From Flavobacteriia bacterium (GTDB lineage Bacteria; Bacteroidota; Bacteroidia; Flavobacteriales_D; Crocinitomicaceae), in the NCBI GenBank assembly GCA_947450325.1, contig CANFUT010000004.1:85491-149490 (forward strand): DNA of 64,000 nucleotides, given 5' to 3'. Shown here one piece after another: positions 53,104 to 62,530 of the stretch (positions are counted from its first letter, which is position 1; each line of letters starts with the position of its first letter). The position numbers were made by a program, and so were the translations under genes. Under the pieces are notes generated by a model that was not told the origin of the DNA, ran no database searches, and saw only the letters and a program-made list of their open reading frames with translations.

Positions 53104-53661
53104 TTATTTACCATCAATTTTAATCCCTTTGTCTAATGCGATTAACGATTTAGGAACATTTGTTTCATTGGGTTGCTTTTCGTTAAGCGGGAAACCCATT
53201 TGAATGGATATCATTTTTATTCCATCTCGATAAATGTAACCCGATTGTTTTAGCACACCCCATTTAGTAGTATGCAATATAAAAGTCATGCAATGAAATT
53301 TCTTTTCATGAATAACCGTGTCTTTTTCATTTAATAAAATATTTTTTTGATTTTCTTGAAGCATCAAATCCTTGGTTATCTCAAAATAGCTGCTGTCACT
53401 CAATTGTGATTGAGCGAGATCATCAGTAATTTTCACGATGTAAGATTTGCCATCCGTCTTATCAATCACACCAAAAAGAATCTTCTCTTTGGTATCATGA
53501 CTGGGCAGTTTAGTCCAAATAGAGTCAAACTCAGCGGAAAAAGGGTAGAATTTACTTTTCCATGTTGGCGATTTTTTTTGTGTTTCTACTTGACCGGTAC
53601 AACTCGGTAAGACGAATAGAAATATGGATAAAACAAATACTTTGATTTTTTTACTTTTCAT
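53104..53661 (-). CDS. Lipoprotein, unknown function
   Basis: 185 aa. MKSKKIKVFVLSIFLFVLPSC is a lipoprotein signal. The mature part (KFYPFSAEFDSIWTKLPSHDTKEKILFGVIDKTDGKSYIVKITDDLAQ) is a mixed alpha/beta domain I do not recognise. The 2-TM gene lies 9 nt upstream on the same strand, so they form one transcript. Confidence 0.65.
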   Translation of the reverse strand: MKSKKIKVFVLSIFLFVLPSCTGQVETQKKSPTWKSKFYPFSAEFDSIWTKLPSHDTKEKILFGVIDKTDGKSYIVKITDDLAQSQLSDSSYFEITKDLMLQENQKNILLNEKDTVIHEKKFHCMTFILHTTKWGVLKQSGYIYRDGIKMISIQMGFPLNEKQPNETNVPKSLIALDKGIKIDGK

Positions 53662-53670
53662 ATTTATTCT

Positions 53671-54006
53671 TCATGATTTTAACAATGAAATTCGAAAATA
53701 CCCAATCGAAGTAAATAGCATTCCAAATCCAGCTGCTAAGGCACCATAAAAAATATATCCAGTTTTAGAAAGCGTTCCAAATAATCCTACGCCAAAAATA
53801 ATACTGCCTAGTAATAAATACGTCCAAGCGCGCATAGAGAGTGATTTTTTCATGTTTCGTCGAACTTCTTGGTAAATCGAAAGTGCATCTTCTAGTGATA
53901 AATCAAATTTTTTGCAAGCAGATTTTAGTACCAAACCCTTAAAATTCAATCTGATAATTTCATTTTCAAAATACTTTTCAATCTGATTTCTATTTGTTTC
54001 GTCCAT
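53671..54006 (-). CDS. Small protein with two membrane helices
   Basis: 111 aa from ATG 54006; the frame extends to a TTG at 54039. A soluble N-terminal half (KYFENEIIRLNFKGLVLKSACKKFDLSLEDALSIYQEVRRNMKK) precedes two helices (WTYLLLGSIIFGVGLFGTL, YIFYGALAAGFGMLFTSIGYF). Not recognised. It probably shares a transcript with the following lipoprotein gene. Confidence 0.55.
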   Translation of the reverse strand: MDETNRNQIEKYFENEIIRLNFKGLVLKSACKKFDLSLEDALSIYQEVRRNMKKSLSMRAWTYLLLGSIIFGVGLFGTLSKTGYIFYGALAAGFGMLFTSIGYFRISLLKS

Positions 54007-54096
54007 TTTTTGCTCGTTTTTGTTTAAATTCTTTTTCAAAAGTGTGTTTTTTTCTTTTATTTTCTGCTAAAAATATTTTAGAAAAACATCAATCAA

Positions 54097-54639
54097 TTAA
54101 TCACCGCGGGAACTAACCTTAATTCCACCATTTTTCAAAACTTTGACCTTGTATGTATTTTTAGATAATGCATCCGCTTTTCCACCTTCGCCTTCAGTGA
54201 AACCAGAGCCTGTTAGTTTGATGACATCACGGTGAATCTTGAATTGCATCATGTAAACTTCTGAATCTGATAAAAATTCGTAGGACGCCAAAAGCGCTTT
54301 TGCCTTTTTGGTTTTGGGATCAAATAAGATTAAAAATTCAAAATCTCCTTGAGCGGCTGTTTCGAAGCAAAGACAAAATTCTTCAGAAAACGTGCAACTT
54401 TGTTTCACCAAATACACTTCATAGCCGCCCATGTTTTCTAACTTTCGGTCGTAATTTTTCAACAATCCAATTAAACCCTTCTGACAAGTATTCGGTGGAA
54501 AAATCCGATCCAAATCCGTAGGAATCGGAATATATTCAAGTTCTTTTATTTCTGGCAAAGGCAAATTGGTTGTGGGAGGTGTTTGTCCAGCGAGTTGGAA
54601 GAAGTGGAGGAGGGTGAGGAGGAAGAGTGTGTTTTTCAT
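54097..54639 (-). CDS. Secreted protein with pyrimidine-rich signal-peptide codons
   Basis: 180 aa. Signal peptide MKNTLFLLTLLHFFQLAGQ. The mature part (PTDLDRIFPPNTCQKGLIGLLKNYDR, CLCFETAAQGDFEFLILFDPKTKKA) has five Cys and is not recognised. Its signal segment uses CTC/CTT/TTC codons so that the coding strand from about 54637 to 54598 is almost pure C/T. This contrasts with the TTA/TTG usage of the neighbours. Confidence 0.65.
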   Translation of the reverse strand: MKNTLFLLTLLHFFQLAGQTPPTTNLPLPEIKELEYIPIPTDLDRIFPPNTCQKGLIGLLKNYDRKLENMGGYEVYLVKQSCTFSEEFCLCFETAAQGDFEFLILFDPKTKKAKALLASYEFLSDSEVYMMQFKIHRDVIKLTGSGFTEGEGGKADALSKNTYKVKVLKNGGIKVSSRGD

Positions 54640-54749
54640 TTTTGTTGGAGGTTTAGTTCTTGATTTTTTTGAAGAAGATTTTTTGGATTAAAAGTTTGAA
54701 AGTAAGTGATATTAACTAACGACTTATTTTCCTATATCTTTTTAATTTC

Positions 54750-55856
54750 TTAAAAGGACATAGAGTCATTACTAAAGTAAAATTCACCGTTATAGCTAAA
54801 TATTTTCTTTAAAAAAAACAGGGTTCTTTCATTGATAACATCACTCGAATTTAATTTTTCAGTTATTGACGTGTTTTCTGTTACAAAAATTTTCAGTTTC
54901 TCCAAGCTATGTTCCCACATAAGAAATGAATTGTCTAGAATTTCCTTGGTACCTATCTCCCATTGAGATTCTGCAGATATATATTCTTTTATTTCATTAA
55001 TAAACTCATTTTGTAGTAGACGTAATTTGGGATAGTTTTTTATTGAATCAATAATCCATTCCTCTCTTTTCTTTTTAAAAAATTCTATATTGCTTTTATG
55101 TAACGAATTAAAGCTATCAATATATTTATCGAAAGCATTAGACAAAATAAATCTAATTCTAAAAAATTGTTCTTTTTTGCGGATAATATAACGTGCCACC
55201 ATCTGTTCTGATTCAATCTTGTGTTCAGTAATTTCTTCTAAATCATTAATATGTAATTTTATTAGATCAGAATCGATAATGGAAATCAAATTAAATTGAT
55301 ATAAAGATTTAGTTCCTTTTCTTGAACTTAATGCGTCAATTTCATATGCTTGAGCTTTCATCAATGTTGTTATAGATGAAAATATGCTTTTATCATTTTG
55401 AGCTCTTCCATTTTTTTTATTCATTTCTTGATATGCAAAAATATCAACTAACGGTGGTTCCATCACAGTAATATCTTTTTCTTCATGCATGTAAGAGTAG
55501 TATTCTTGTTCAAAATTCACTTTAAATCCAAGTTGTTTTAGAGCAGTATCATTTGTCCAAATATGCAATGGCCACCAATTCGAATTTGGTTCATTTAAAT
55601 TGATATCTCTGCAAACTAACGCCCATGCATTTTCTTCACTTTTCTTGCAACTAATAATTAGAGCTGTGTAGATTTGTATTTCATCTATTTTACTTACTTT
55701 GTAAGCCAAGATATCGATTTCACGAACTGTTTCAGCAATATCATCTTCATAATATTTATTACTGATGATACTCCAAGAATGTTCTTTGAGTATTTTGACG
55801 ATTCTATTTTCAAGAATGAACCCTGTTTTTTTTATTTCTTCTTTATAATCTGGCAT
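54750..55856 (-). CDS. PD-(D/E)xK-like nuclease candidate
   Basis: 368 aa, no signal peptide. The N-terminal ~75 residues fit a restriction-endonuclease-like core: an early Glu (ENRIVKIL, residue 16), REIDILAYK with Asp48, then TALIISCKKSEENAW with Lys71. This gives the D-x(n)-x-x-K arrangement of Mrr-like enzymes, with Ser69 in place of the usual Glu or Gln before the Lys. The remaining ~290 residues are helical and not recognised. It stands alone in an AT-rich stretch with no methylase nearby. A stand-alone defence or DNA-processing role is possible; the fold call is by eye. Confidence 0.45.
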   Translation of the reverse strand: MPDYKEEIKKTGFILENRIVKILKEHSWSIISNKYYEDDIAETVREIDILAYKVSKIDEIQIYTALIISCKKSEENAWALVCRDINLNEPNSNWWPLHIWTNDTALKQLGFKVNFEQEYYSYMHEEKDITVMEPPLVDIFAYQEMNKKNGRAQNDKSIFSSITTLMKAQAYEIDALSSRKGTKSLYQFNLISIIDSDLIKLHINDLEEITEHKIESEQMVARYIIRKKEQFFRIRFILSNAFDKYIDSFNSLHKSNIEFFKKKREEWIIDSIKNYPKLRLLQNEFINEIKEYISAESQWEIGTKEILDNSFLMWEHSLEKLKIFVTENTSITEKLNSSDVINERTLFFLKKIFSYNGEFYFSNDSMSF

Positions 55857-55996
55857 GGTTGATTTTTCGTTGAAAATATTTTGAAACAGTAGAAAAACTA
55901 GTATTTGTACAACTTATAAATAGCTATCTAATTATATGCTAAATCAGCTATGTAGTAAAACTTATTTTTCAACTATTAGCTAAGATTTTAAATCAA

Positions 55997-56803
55997 TTAT
56001 AAGTCATTGTATCCATTAATTTTTTTCCTGCGTAATAATTCATTTTTCTCTTTTTTTTCTTTTTCATTTTCTTGGATGACCTCCAGAAGAAAATTTTCCC
56101 TGATTTTTTGTAATATTTTTGACAAGTAGAAAATTTTAAATGAATGTTCACTATTCGTTTTCTCAACTAGAATAAACAAATTGGGCTTGTTTTTCCAGGA
56201 AATAGTTTGGCGTATACCCCCAGGATTTTTTATGAAATCGACTAATGTTAAGCTTAATCCTTCAATTTTTTCTACTTTTTTCTGAGCTTTTCCGTACTTT
56301 GATTCGTAAATTTTGATGATTTCGTCGAATGTCTTTTTTTCGATATTAAAGCTTTTGTTTATAGAATCATAATATTCGAGACAAATAATTTGAAGAGTTG
56401 AATCTGATATTTCAGAATATGGAATGACATCGTTTGCTGGGCGATCATGACTAAGTTTGAATTTATATGACTTATTGTTATGAATAATTTCATAGCCGGG
56501 CATATAATATCCCTTTTGAGCAGAAACATCAATTTCATCAGATGTAAATTCCTGGAATATTGTTATGAAATTAGGATTTTTAAGTAATGAATTATTAATG
56601 CTATTTTCATACTCCTGCCATGACATACCTGCAATAAAATTAGAGAATAAAGTATCCCTTGAAATTGGTTTTTTCGTCACATCTCTTATTTCATTTTGCG
56701 TCTCTTGGCGTTCGTTATTTGATATTTTATCTCTTGCCTCTTCATTTTTACAAGAGTAAAATAAACAATTAATCAATATTAAAACGATTGCGTATTTTTT
56801 CAT
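55997..56803 (-). CDS. Lipoprotein, unknown function
   Basis: 268 aa with lipobox CLFYSC. The mature part has a central domain (FIAGMSWQEYENSINNSLLKNP, KTFDEIIKIYESKYGKAQKKVEKI) and a highly charged C-terminal helix (ENEKEKKEKNELLRRKK). Not recognised. A small palindrome, AAGTAG-TCG-CTACTT (56828-56842), lies upstream. Confidence 0.6.
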   Translation of the reverse strand: MKKYAIVLILINCLFYSCKNEEARDKISNNERQETQNEIRDVTKKPISRDTLFSNFIAGMSWQEYENSINNSLLKNPNFITIFQEFTSDEIDVSAQKGYYMPGYEIIHNNKSYKFKLSHDRPANDVIPYSEISDSTLQIICLEYYDSINKSFNIEKKTFDEIIKIYESKYGKAQKKVEKIEGLSLTLVDFIKNPGGIRQTISWKNKPNLFILVEKTNSEHSFKIFYLSKILQKIRENFLLEVIQENEKEKKEKNELLRRKKINGYNDL

Positions 56804-56984
56804 AAAATCTTGTTATAAGTTATCGAAAAGTAGTCGCTACTTCTATTATTATTGAGATAACCTTATGTTTTTTGATACTTCCAAATATAGTAATTTTTTG
56901 AATAGTTTTAGAATCCTATAATTGACAGTCCCCAATCTTTCAAGCAATAATATGAACATGACATCAAAAAATCAACAAAAAAAA

Positions 56985-57010
56985 ACACCCGCCAAATCAA
57001 TGACGGGTGT
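56985..57010 (-). terminator. Terminator of the thrS-infC-rpmI-rplT operon
   Basis: ACACCCG (56985-56991) pairs with CGGGTGT (57004-57010); on the minus strand a long T-run follows (plus-strand A's from about 56976). It lies 27 nt after the rplT stop. Confidence 0.85.
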
Positions 57011-57036
57011 AATGCTATACAGAGTAAATTCTTTGC

Positions 57037-57381
57037 TTACTTTTTCACAGCTTTTACAACAGCTGCGAAAGCTTCTGGGTGATTCATTGCTAAATCAGCT
57101 AAAACCTTACGGTTCAACTCCATTCCACTTTTGTGGAAAGCGCCCATAAACTGAGAATAGCTCATTCCATGTTGACGTGCACCAGCGTTAATACGCGTGA
57201 TCCACAACGAACGGAAGTTTCTTTTCTTTTGTTTACGACCTTCATAGGCGTAAAGCAATCCTTTTTCGACAGCGTTTTTAGCAACTGTCCATACATTTTT
57301 TCTTCTTCCAAAGTAACCTTTGGCAAGCTTCATAAAGTTCTTTCTGCGAGCTCTTGAAGCAACATGATTTACCGATCTTGG
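57037..57381 (-). CDS. rplT: 50S ribosomal protein L20
   Basis: 114 aa from ATG 57381. The frame is open 12 codons upstream, but [30 protein letters not shown] is the standard start. L20 is an early 23S rRNA-binding assembly protein and in many bacteria represses its own operon by binding leader RNA. The 113-nt spacer to rpmI contains hairpins that could have that role. Last gene of the operon. Confidence 0.97.
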   Translation of the reverse strand, partial: PRSVNHVASRARRKNFMKLAKGYFGRRKNVWTVAKNAVEKGLLYAYEGRKQKKRNFRSLWITRINAGARQHGMSYSQFMGAFHKSGMELNRKVLADLAMNHPEAFAAVVKAVKK

Positions 57382-57494
57382 CATAATTTTTTGTTTTTTT
57401 AATAAAGAGTGCTCCACTTTTACAGGAGGCTTGTGTACTCATTTACCGGGTTAAACTACTGAACCTGGCACAAAGTTCTTAAGACTCGAAAGTC
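57382..57494 (-). promoter_or_regulatory. Structured rpmI-rplT spacer, candidate L20 control element
   Basis: In transcript sense it starts with TAAGACT-TTCG-AGTCTTA, a 7-bp stem with a UUCG tetraloop, then CCAGGTT...AACCCGG with one mismatch and a 9-nt loop, and a purine/pyrimidine stretch before rplT. The spacing is long for an r-protein operon. L20 autocontrol through RNA structure is known in other phyla; here it is inference. There is no T-run, so it is not a terminator. Confidence 0.4.
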
Positions 57495-57692
57495 TTACTT
57501 CATGCACAATTGCAATTTGATATTAGACTCATCAGCACTGTGAACCAATCCTGCATGTGTCAAATTTCTCTTTTGCTTTTTTGTTTTTTTCGTAAGAATG
57601 TGGCTTTTAAAAGCGTGTTTTCTTTTGATTTTACCGCTTCCAGTGATTGTGAATCTCTTCTTTGCACTGGATTTAGTTTTCATTTTTGGCAT
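57495..57692 (-). CDS. rpmI: 50S ribosomal protein L35
   Basis: 65 aa, typical length. [31 protein letters not shown] is the L35 start. Between infC and rplT as in most bacteria. Confidence 0.97.
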   Translation of the reverse strand: MPKMKTKSSAKKRFTITGSGKIKRKHAFKSHILTKKTKKQKRNLTHAGLVHSADESNIKLQLCMK

Positions 57693-57753
57693 CTCTCTTC
57701 GTTTTTAAAGTGTTACCTCTATATAGCATCTTTCAATTGGCAAAACCAATCAA

Positions 57754-58305
57754 TTATTTTCCTTTTTTAGGATTAATCATGATGATCATTCGTTTTCCTT
57801 CCAATTTAGGCATCGATTCCAATACACCTAAATCGCCTAATTCTTGTACGAATTTCAACAACAAAATTTCTCCTCTGTCTTTAAATACAATCGTTCTTCC
57901 TCTAAAGAAAACATAAGCTTTCACTTTACTTCCTTCTTCCAAGAACTTTTTAGCATGCGCCAATTTGAAGTTAAAGTCATGTTCGTCAGTATTTGGTCCA
58001 AAACGGATTTCTTTGATGACGATTTTACTTTGCTTCGCTTTTAGCTCTTTTTGCTTTCTTTTTTGGTTGTATAAGAATTTACGGTAATCCAAAATTTTAC
58101 AAACCGGCGGAACTGCATTTGGCGAAATTTCTACCAAATCCATTTCTTGCTCTTCAGCCATGCGAATTGCATCAGCCGTTGATAAAACTTGTGGTTCCTC
58201 ACCCTCAATAACTAAACGAACTTCACGTGAAGTAATTTTGTTATTAATTCGATGTTGCTCAGTCTCTTGACGTGGCGTAAATCTTTTTCTTGGTTCTTTT
58301 CTCAT
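57754..58305 (-). CDS. infC: Translation initiation factor IF-3
   Basis: 183 aa. [60 protein letters not shown] is the N-terminal domain, followed by the linker and C-terminal domain ([42 protein letters not shown]). It controls start-codon selection and subunit dissociation. The start is an ordinary ATG, not the AUU of E. coli. It begins 8 nt after thrS. Confidence 0.97.
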   Translation of the reverse strand: MRKEPRKRFTPRQETEQHRINNKITSREVRLVIEGEEPQVLSTADAIRMAEEQEMDLVEISPNAVPPVCKILDYRKFLYNQKRKQKELKAKQSKIVIKEIRFGPNTDEHDFNFKLAHAKKFLEEGSKVKAYVFFRGRTIVFKDRGEILLLKFVQELGDLGVLESMPKLEGKRMIIMINPKKGK

Positions 58306-58313
58306 TCAATTAA

Positions 58314-60257
58314 TTAAGCATTTGTTGCTAATTCATTTTGGATAGCTTCTTCGACAATTTTAGTAAAAGCATCAGTACTCATCGATCCCAAGTCGCCTTG
58401 AAGTCTTTGACGCACAGATACCAACTCCGTTTCTGCTTCTTTTTCCCCAATTATCAACATAAATGGGATTTTTTTCAATTCAGCATCGCGAATTTTCTTA
58501 CCTATTTTCTCGTTTCTATCGTCAACGAATCCGCGAATATCGGAATTATTTAGCAATTCTGAAACTTTTTCTGCATACTCGTTGAATTTATCACTGATTG
58601 GCAAAATCGCAACTTGGTCTGTTGCCAACCAAAGTGGGAAATCTCCCGCGCAATGTTCTAACAAAACTGCAACGAATCTTTCCATCGAACCAAAAGGCGC
58701 GCGGTGAATCATTACTGGTCTGTGTTTCTGATTGTCACTTCCTGTATATTCTAATTCAAATCGTTCTGGCAAATTGTAATCTACTTGAATTGTTCCCAAC
58801 TGCCATTCTCTTCCAAGTGCATCTTGTACCATGAAATCCAATTTTGGTCCGTAGAAAGCTGCTTCTCCGTATTCTACAATCGTTGGCAATCCTTTTTCAG
58901 CTGCTGCTTCGATGATCGCACTTTCTGCTTTTTCCCAATTTTCATCACTTCCAATGTATTTTGAAGGATTATTTGGGTCTCTCAAAGAAATTTGCGCTTT
59001 GAAATTGTCGAAATGCAATGTCTTGAAAATGTACAATACCAAGTCAATCACTTTTTTGAACTCATCTTTCACTTGCTCTTGCATGCAAAAAATGTGTGCA
59101 TCATCTTGCGTAAATCCACGCACACGAGTCAAACCGTGTAATTCGCCACTTTGCTCATATCTGTAAACCGTCCCAAACTCAGCAAAACGCGCAGGCAAAT
59201 CTTTGTAAGATCTTGGTTTTGATTTAAAAATCTCACAGTGATGAGGACAGTTCATCGGTTTCAACAAAAATTCCTCATTTGCATCAGGCGTTTTGATTGG
59301 TTGAAATGAATCCGCTCCGTATTTTTCGTAGTGACCAGAAGTGACGTACAATTCTTTACTTCCGATGTGAGGCGTAATTACTTGCTCGTAACCTGCTTTT
59401 TTTTGTGCTTTTTTCAAGAAATTTTCTAAACGCTCACGCAATGCAGCACCTTTCGGCAACCACAATGGCAAACCTTGTCCAACACGTTGAGAGAAAGTGA
59501 ACAATTCCAATTCTTTCCCCAATTTACGGTGGTCACGTCTTTTCGCTTCTTCTAATTTTTCCAAATGTTCGGTCAAATCAGCCGCTTTCGGGAAAGTGAT
59601 TCCGTAAATACGCGTCAATTGTTTGTTTTTCTCGTCACCTCTCCAATAAGCACCTGCAATCGACAGCAATTTAATCGCTTTGATTGGCGAAGTGTTTGGA
59701 ATGTGCGGTCCACGACACAAGTCTGTAAAATTTCCTTGTGTGTAGAAAGTGATTTGACCATCTTCCAAGTTTTCAATCAATTCCAACTTGTAAGGATCTT
59801 GTTTTTCTGTAAAATAAGCCAATGCGTCAGCTTTAGAAACTTCTTTTCGTTCGAAAGTCAATTTTTCTTTCGCCAATTCACGCATTTTTTGCTCGATTTT
59901 CTCCAAATCTTTTTCAACGATGGTATACTCCAAGAAATCGATATCGTAGTAAAAACCTTGTGCAATCGGAGGCCCAATCGCCAATTTCACACCTGGATAC
60001 AAAAATTCAATCGCTTCAGCCATCAAGTGCGCAGAAGAGTGCCACATGGTTGATTTACCTTCAGCATCATTCCACGTCAGTAAACTCAAGGTGCAATCGC
60101 TAGGAAGCGTTCGGGTAGCATCAACTACCTCGTTATTCACTTTTGCAGCAAGAACATTTCTCGCCAATCCTTCAGAAATACTTAGGGCAACATCCATTGC
60201 GGATACGCCATTTTCATATTCCCTAGCCGATCCATCCGGAAGAGTTACTTTAATCAT
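58314..60257 (-). CDS. thrS: Threonyl-tRNA synthetase
   Basis: 647 aa. Domains in order: TGS (1-~60), editing domain with [16 protein letters not shown] and [17 protein letters not shown], class II catalytic core ([60 protein letters not shown]) and anticodon-binding domain. It charges tRNA-Thr and edits Ser-tRNA-Thr. First gene of the operon; a perfect -7 (60284-60277) lies 19 nt before the ATG. Confidence 0.98.
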   Translation of the reverse strand: MIKVTLPDGSAREYENGVSAMDVALSISEGLARNVLAAKVNNEVVDATRTLPSDCTLSLLTWNDAEGKSTMWHSSAHLMAEAIEFLYPGVKLAIGPPIAQGFYYDIDFLEYTIVEKDLEKIEQKMRELAKEKLTFERKEVSKADALAYFTEKQDPYKLELIENLEDGQITFYTQGNFTDLCRGPHIPNTSPIKAIKLLSIAGAYWRGDEKNKQLTRIYGITFPKAADLTEHLEKLEEAKRRDHRKLGKELELFTFSQRVGQGLPLWLPKGAALRERLENFLKKAQKKAGYEQVITPHIGSKELYVTSGHYEKYGADSFQPIKTPDANEEFLLKPMNCPHHCEIFKSKPRSYKDLPARFAEFGTVYRYEQSGELHGLTRVRGFTQDDAHIFCMQEQVKDEFKKVIDLVLYIFKTLHFDNFKAQISLRDPNNPSKYIGSDENWEKAESAIIEAAAEKGLPTIVEYGEAAFYGPKLDFMVQDALGREWQLGTIQVDYNLPERFELEYTGSDNQKHRPVMIHRAPFGSMERFVAVLLEHCAGDFPLWLATDQVAILPISDKFNEYAEKVSELLNNSDIRGFVDDRNEKIGKKIRDAELKKIPFMLIIGEKEAETELVSVRQRLQGDLGSMSTDAFTKIVEEAIQNELATNA

Positions 60258-60276
60258 TTTTTAAAAATTTGAAATG

Positions 60277-60284
60277 CAAAGATA
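60277..60284 (-). promoter_or_regulatory. -7 element of thrS
   Basis: TATCTTTG on the minus strand (60284-60277), matching TAnnTTTG, 19 nt before the thrS ATG. The -33 is weak (TTC). Confidence 0.6.
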
Positions 60285-60389
60285 ATTCTTTAATTACGAA
60301 ATCAGAAGAATTTATTGCGAAAACCTCATGGATTCCTTCGAAGTCAAAAAATCTCGATGAAAAGGGTCAAAAAATTAGATTTCTTTCAG

Positions 60390-61268
60390 TTACTGAGGAA
60401 TTGGTTTTGACTTGAAATCAGTATAGATACTTTCCAAAATCAAGCGATCATCATGCACCCAATCGCCTGAACTAGCGCCGTTGTAAACACTTTTTTCAAG
60501 GTATTTATCGTAAATTTGGTAAGCTCGAAAACATTGATCGTCATTTAAAAATACGGATTTCCATTCTTCAGAAATATCTCGGTAAATGTGAATCCCGATA
60601 CCGCCATTCAAGATTTTCACTGGTCCCAAAGTAAAAGTAAAAGAAATTGTTCCTTCTTTTCGCTCTTCTGAAGATTTCAAAATGTAAGCCACATGCTTGA
60701 TGTAGTTCGCCATTCTTTCTTTCAATTCCTCTTCTGATTCAGTATGTTTCGCTTTGATTCTCCATTTGTTATTTGCCAAATAGAATTGATCTTCTTTGAA
60801 ATTCTTCAAAGGTTTTCCGATTCTTACGAATGTCAATTTTTCGTCAGTTTGTTCGTTTACTAATTCAATGACTAAATGTTTATCTTCAAATTTTGAACTG
60901 TAGGAAAATTCTGTTTTATTTGTATTTCCATCTAGTTTAATTGTTTTTGAATCAAGGTCTAATATCCATTTTCCGAAATCGTAATAACCGTTTCCACGAA
61001 TATCAGTGAATTTGGAATCTGCAAAAAACGACAAGCTGTAACCTCTGCGAACCAATTCGTTGCTTTCTGCTGCGATGATCATTTCATCGTCGGTTTTTGA
61101 TTCTACTTTTCTCCCAACCATACTGCGCAAAAGCCAAGTTCCTTGAATGCTTTCTTTATCGATTTTTGCATCGTCTGGCGTTTGGTCGCAACTTGAAAAT
61201 TGGAACAAAAGCAGGGCTGCTGCAAAACTTGAAATGAGAAAATTTGAAAAGCGAGTGTTTCGTAACAT
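60390..61268 (-). CDS. Lipoprotein with lipocalin-like domain
   Basis: 292 aa with a lipoprotein signal (LLLFQFSSC). IQGTWLLRSMVGRKVESKTDDEMI opens a lipocalin-like beta domain (about 40-155). A second half (NNKWRIKAKHTESEEELKERMANYIKHVAYILKSSEERKEGTISFTF) is less clear and may be a second domain. Ligand unknown. Stands alone. Confidence 0.6.
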   Translation of the reverse strand: MLRNTRFSNFLISSFAAALLLFQFSSCDQTPDDAKIDKESIQGTWLLRSMVGRKVESKTDDEMIIAAESNELVRRGYSLSFFADSKFTDIRGNGYYDFGKWILDLDSKTIKLDGNTNKTEFSYSSKFEDKHLVIELVNEQTDEKLTFVRIGKPLKNFKEDQFYLANNKWRIKAKHTESEEELKERMANYIKHVAYILKSSEERKEGTISFTFTLGPVKILNGGIGIHIYRDISEEWKSVFLNDDQCFRAYQIYDKYLEKSVYNGASSGDWVHDDRLILESIYTDFKSKPIPQ

Positions 61269-61366
61269 GCAGTGATTTTTAGTTGAACAAAATTAAAATT
61301 ATTTCGCCATGATGAACGAATTATTTGGTTGAATCCGTGGTGAATTAGAATTTCACAAATTCATCG

Positions 61367-61374
61367 TACCTTTG
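61367..61374 (+). promoter_or_regulatory. -7 element of rnpB
   Basis: TACCTTTG (61367-61374) matches the consensus exactly and ends 3 nt before the first base of the RNA P1 stem. TTA lies 19 nt upstream. Confidence 0.65.
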
Positions 61375-61377
61375 TGG

Positions 61378-61774
61378 AAAGCAAACCAGTCTATCGCTGT
61401 TCGGATTTTATATTGGAAGAGAGGAAAGTCCGGGCAGTATAGAGCATCGTGCTTCCTAACGGGAAGGTCTCATTTCTTTAAGGATTTGGGAACAGAAAGT
61501 GCCACAGAAAGGAAAACTACTTTCGATTTATCGAGAGAAAAGGTGAAAAGGTGAGGTAAGAGCTCACCGCTCAGGTGGCAACATCGGAGGCAAGGTAAAC
61601 CTCACGAACTGAAAGACCATGTAAACTGGGGATGTTGGTCGAAAGACCAATGAAAGGGCTGCTCGTCCAACTCAGAGGGTGGGTCGATGGATTCCGCGAG
61701 TGATTTCGGAACTAGATAAATGATAGATATGCTGCAAAGCAGATACAGAACCCGGCTTATGGTTTGCTTTTTTT
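61378..61774 (+). ncRNA. rnpB: RNase P RNA, type A
   Basis: About 395 nt. The universal core is present: GAGGAAAGTCCGGGC near the 5' end (J/P4 strand), an ACAGAAA segment, GAGGGTGGGTCGATGG, and the 3' core GATAAATGATAGATATG with ACAGAACCCGGCTTAT. P1 forms from AAAGCAAACCA (61378-61388) and TGGTTTGCTTT (61760-61770). The last bases of P1 run into a T-run (61768-61775), so P1 doubles as the terminator stem. It makes mature tRNA 5' ends. The gene points at the convergent 61793 gene. Confidence 0.95.
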
Positions 61775-61792
61775 TCTTTTTCCTATAACAAC

Positions 61793-62284
61793 TCAGGCAG
61801 CGTCTTTAATAAAGTTAATCAATACCTCCGGTAAGCTGCCATCAGGTCTAATTTTTTTCAAAAGAATGATTTTTTGACGATTTCCGTCGATATTGAAAGA
61901 TAAACTTGTACAAGTAAAACGCATAAACTTTCTTGTTTTCACATCTTTAATACTTTTCATTGACGTGACCTTGCAAGGATAATTAAACTGATTAATCATC
62001 ATGTGTTCTCCTTTGACACTTATGTCAGACACTTTTTTTAGAATTTGAAATAACGGGAAAAACAAACCTGCAAGAACACCAAAAATAAGCGCAATTTTCA
62101 AATTGAGTCCGTTTAAAATTAAATAGGTAACAGTAATTCCTAAACTTAAAATTAAGTACGTGATGACTATTTTCTGAGTAGTCTGTTTGCGTTTTCCTGA
62201 AGTAATATGAATTCTTTCTTGTTTTGATAACTTATTAAGAATGATTTCTTTAGACTTTGGATTAATTGCGTTTTCTTCAATCAT
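61793..62284 (-). CDS. Two-helix membrane protein, unknown function
   Basis: 163 aa. A basic N-terminus (KLSKQERIHITSGKRKQTTQK) precedes two helices (IVITYLILSLGITVTYLIL, IALIFGVLAGLFFPLFQIL) and a soluble C-terminal domain (SVKGEHMMINQFNYPCKVTSMKS). Not recognised. The 62285-62530 gap to metK holds only AT-rich sequence and the metK -7 box; I see no SAM riboswitch. Confidence 0.6.
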   Translation of the reverse strand: MIEENAINPKSKEIILNKLSKQERIHITSGKRKQTTQKIVITYLILSLGITVTYLILNGLNLKIALIFGVLAGLFFPLFQILKKVSDISVKGEHMMINQFNYPCKVTSMKSIKDVKTRKFMRFTCTSLSFNIDGNRQKIILLKKIRPDGSLPEVLINFIKDAA

Positions 62285-62491
62285 AAAAACAAATTTATAA
62301 ATATATATTCGGTTAACAAAATTTTAACATTGGCACTTATAAACAGTTTGGCATCAAAGTAGAAGTAGTCAGTACCGATAATATACTTACGATTCAATGT
62401 TTTCTGTAGATTTTAACGTAATGATTTCGGTTGAAAACTTTTATAAAATACTTTTCATTAATCTCAATTTATTTTTTTGAATTTATTTGAT

Positions 62492-62499
62492 TAATTTTG
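62492..62499 (+). promoter_or_regulatory. -7 element of metK
   Basis: TAATTTTG (62492-62499) matches the consensus and lies 31 nt before ATG 62531. The short leader leaves little room for a riboswitch. Confidence 0.55.
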
Positions 62500-62530
62500 T
62501 CCTCTTAATTAACTTAAAAAGAATCAAAGC

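Noticed and set aside
56828..56842. Palindrome AAGTAG-TCG-CTACTT as a regulatory site
   Set aside because: Six-base arms in AT-rich DNA occur by chance; no regulator or second copy supports it, so it is mentioned only in the neighbouring gene entry.
57430..57470. tRNA-like sequence (GGTTCAGTAGTTTAACCC) in the rpmI-rplT spacer
   Set aside because: It resembles a T or D arm by chance, but no acceptor stem or anticodon arm can be drawn.
62285..62530. SAM riboswitch upstream of metK
   Set aside because: No recognisable core or terminator; the -7 box lies 31 nt before the ATG, leaving too short a leader.
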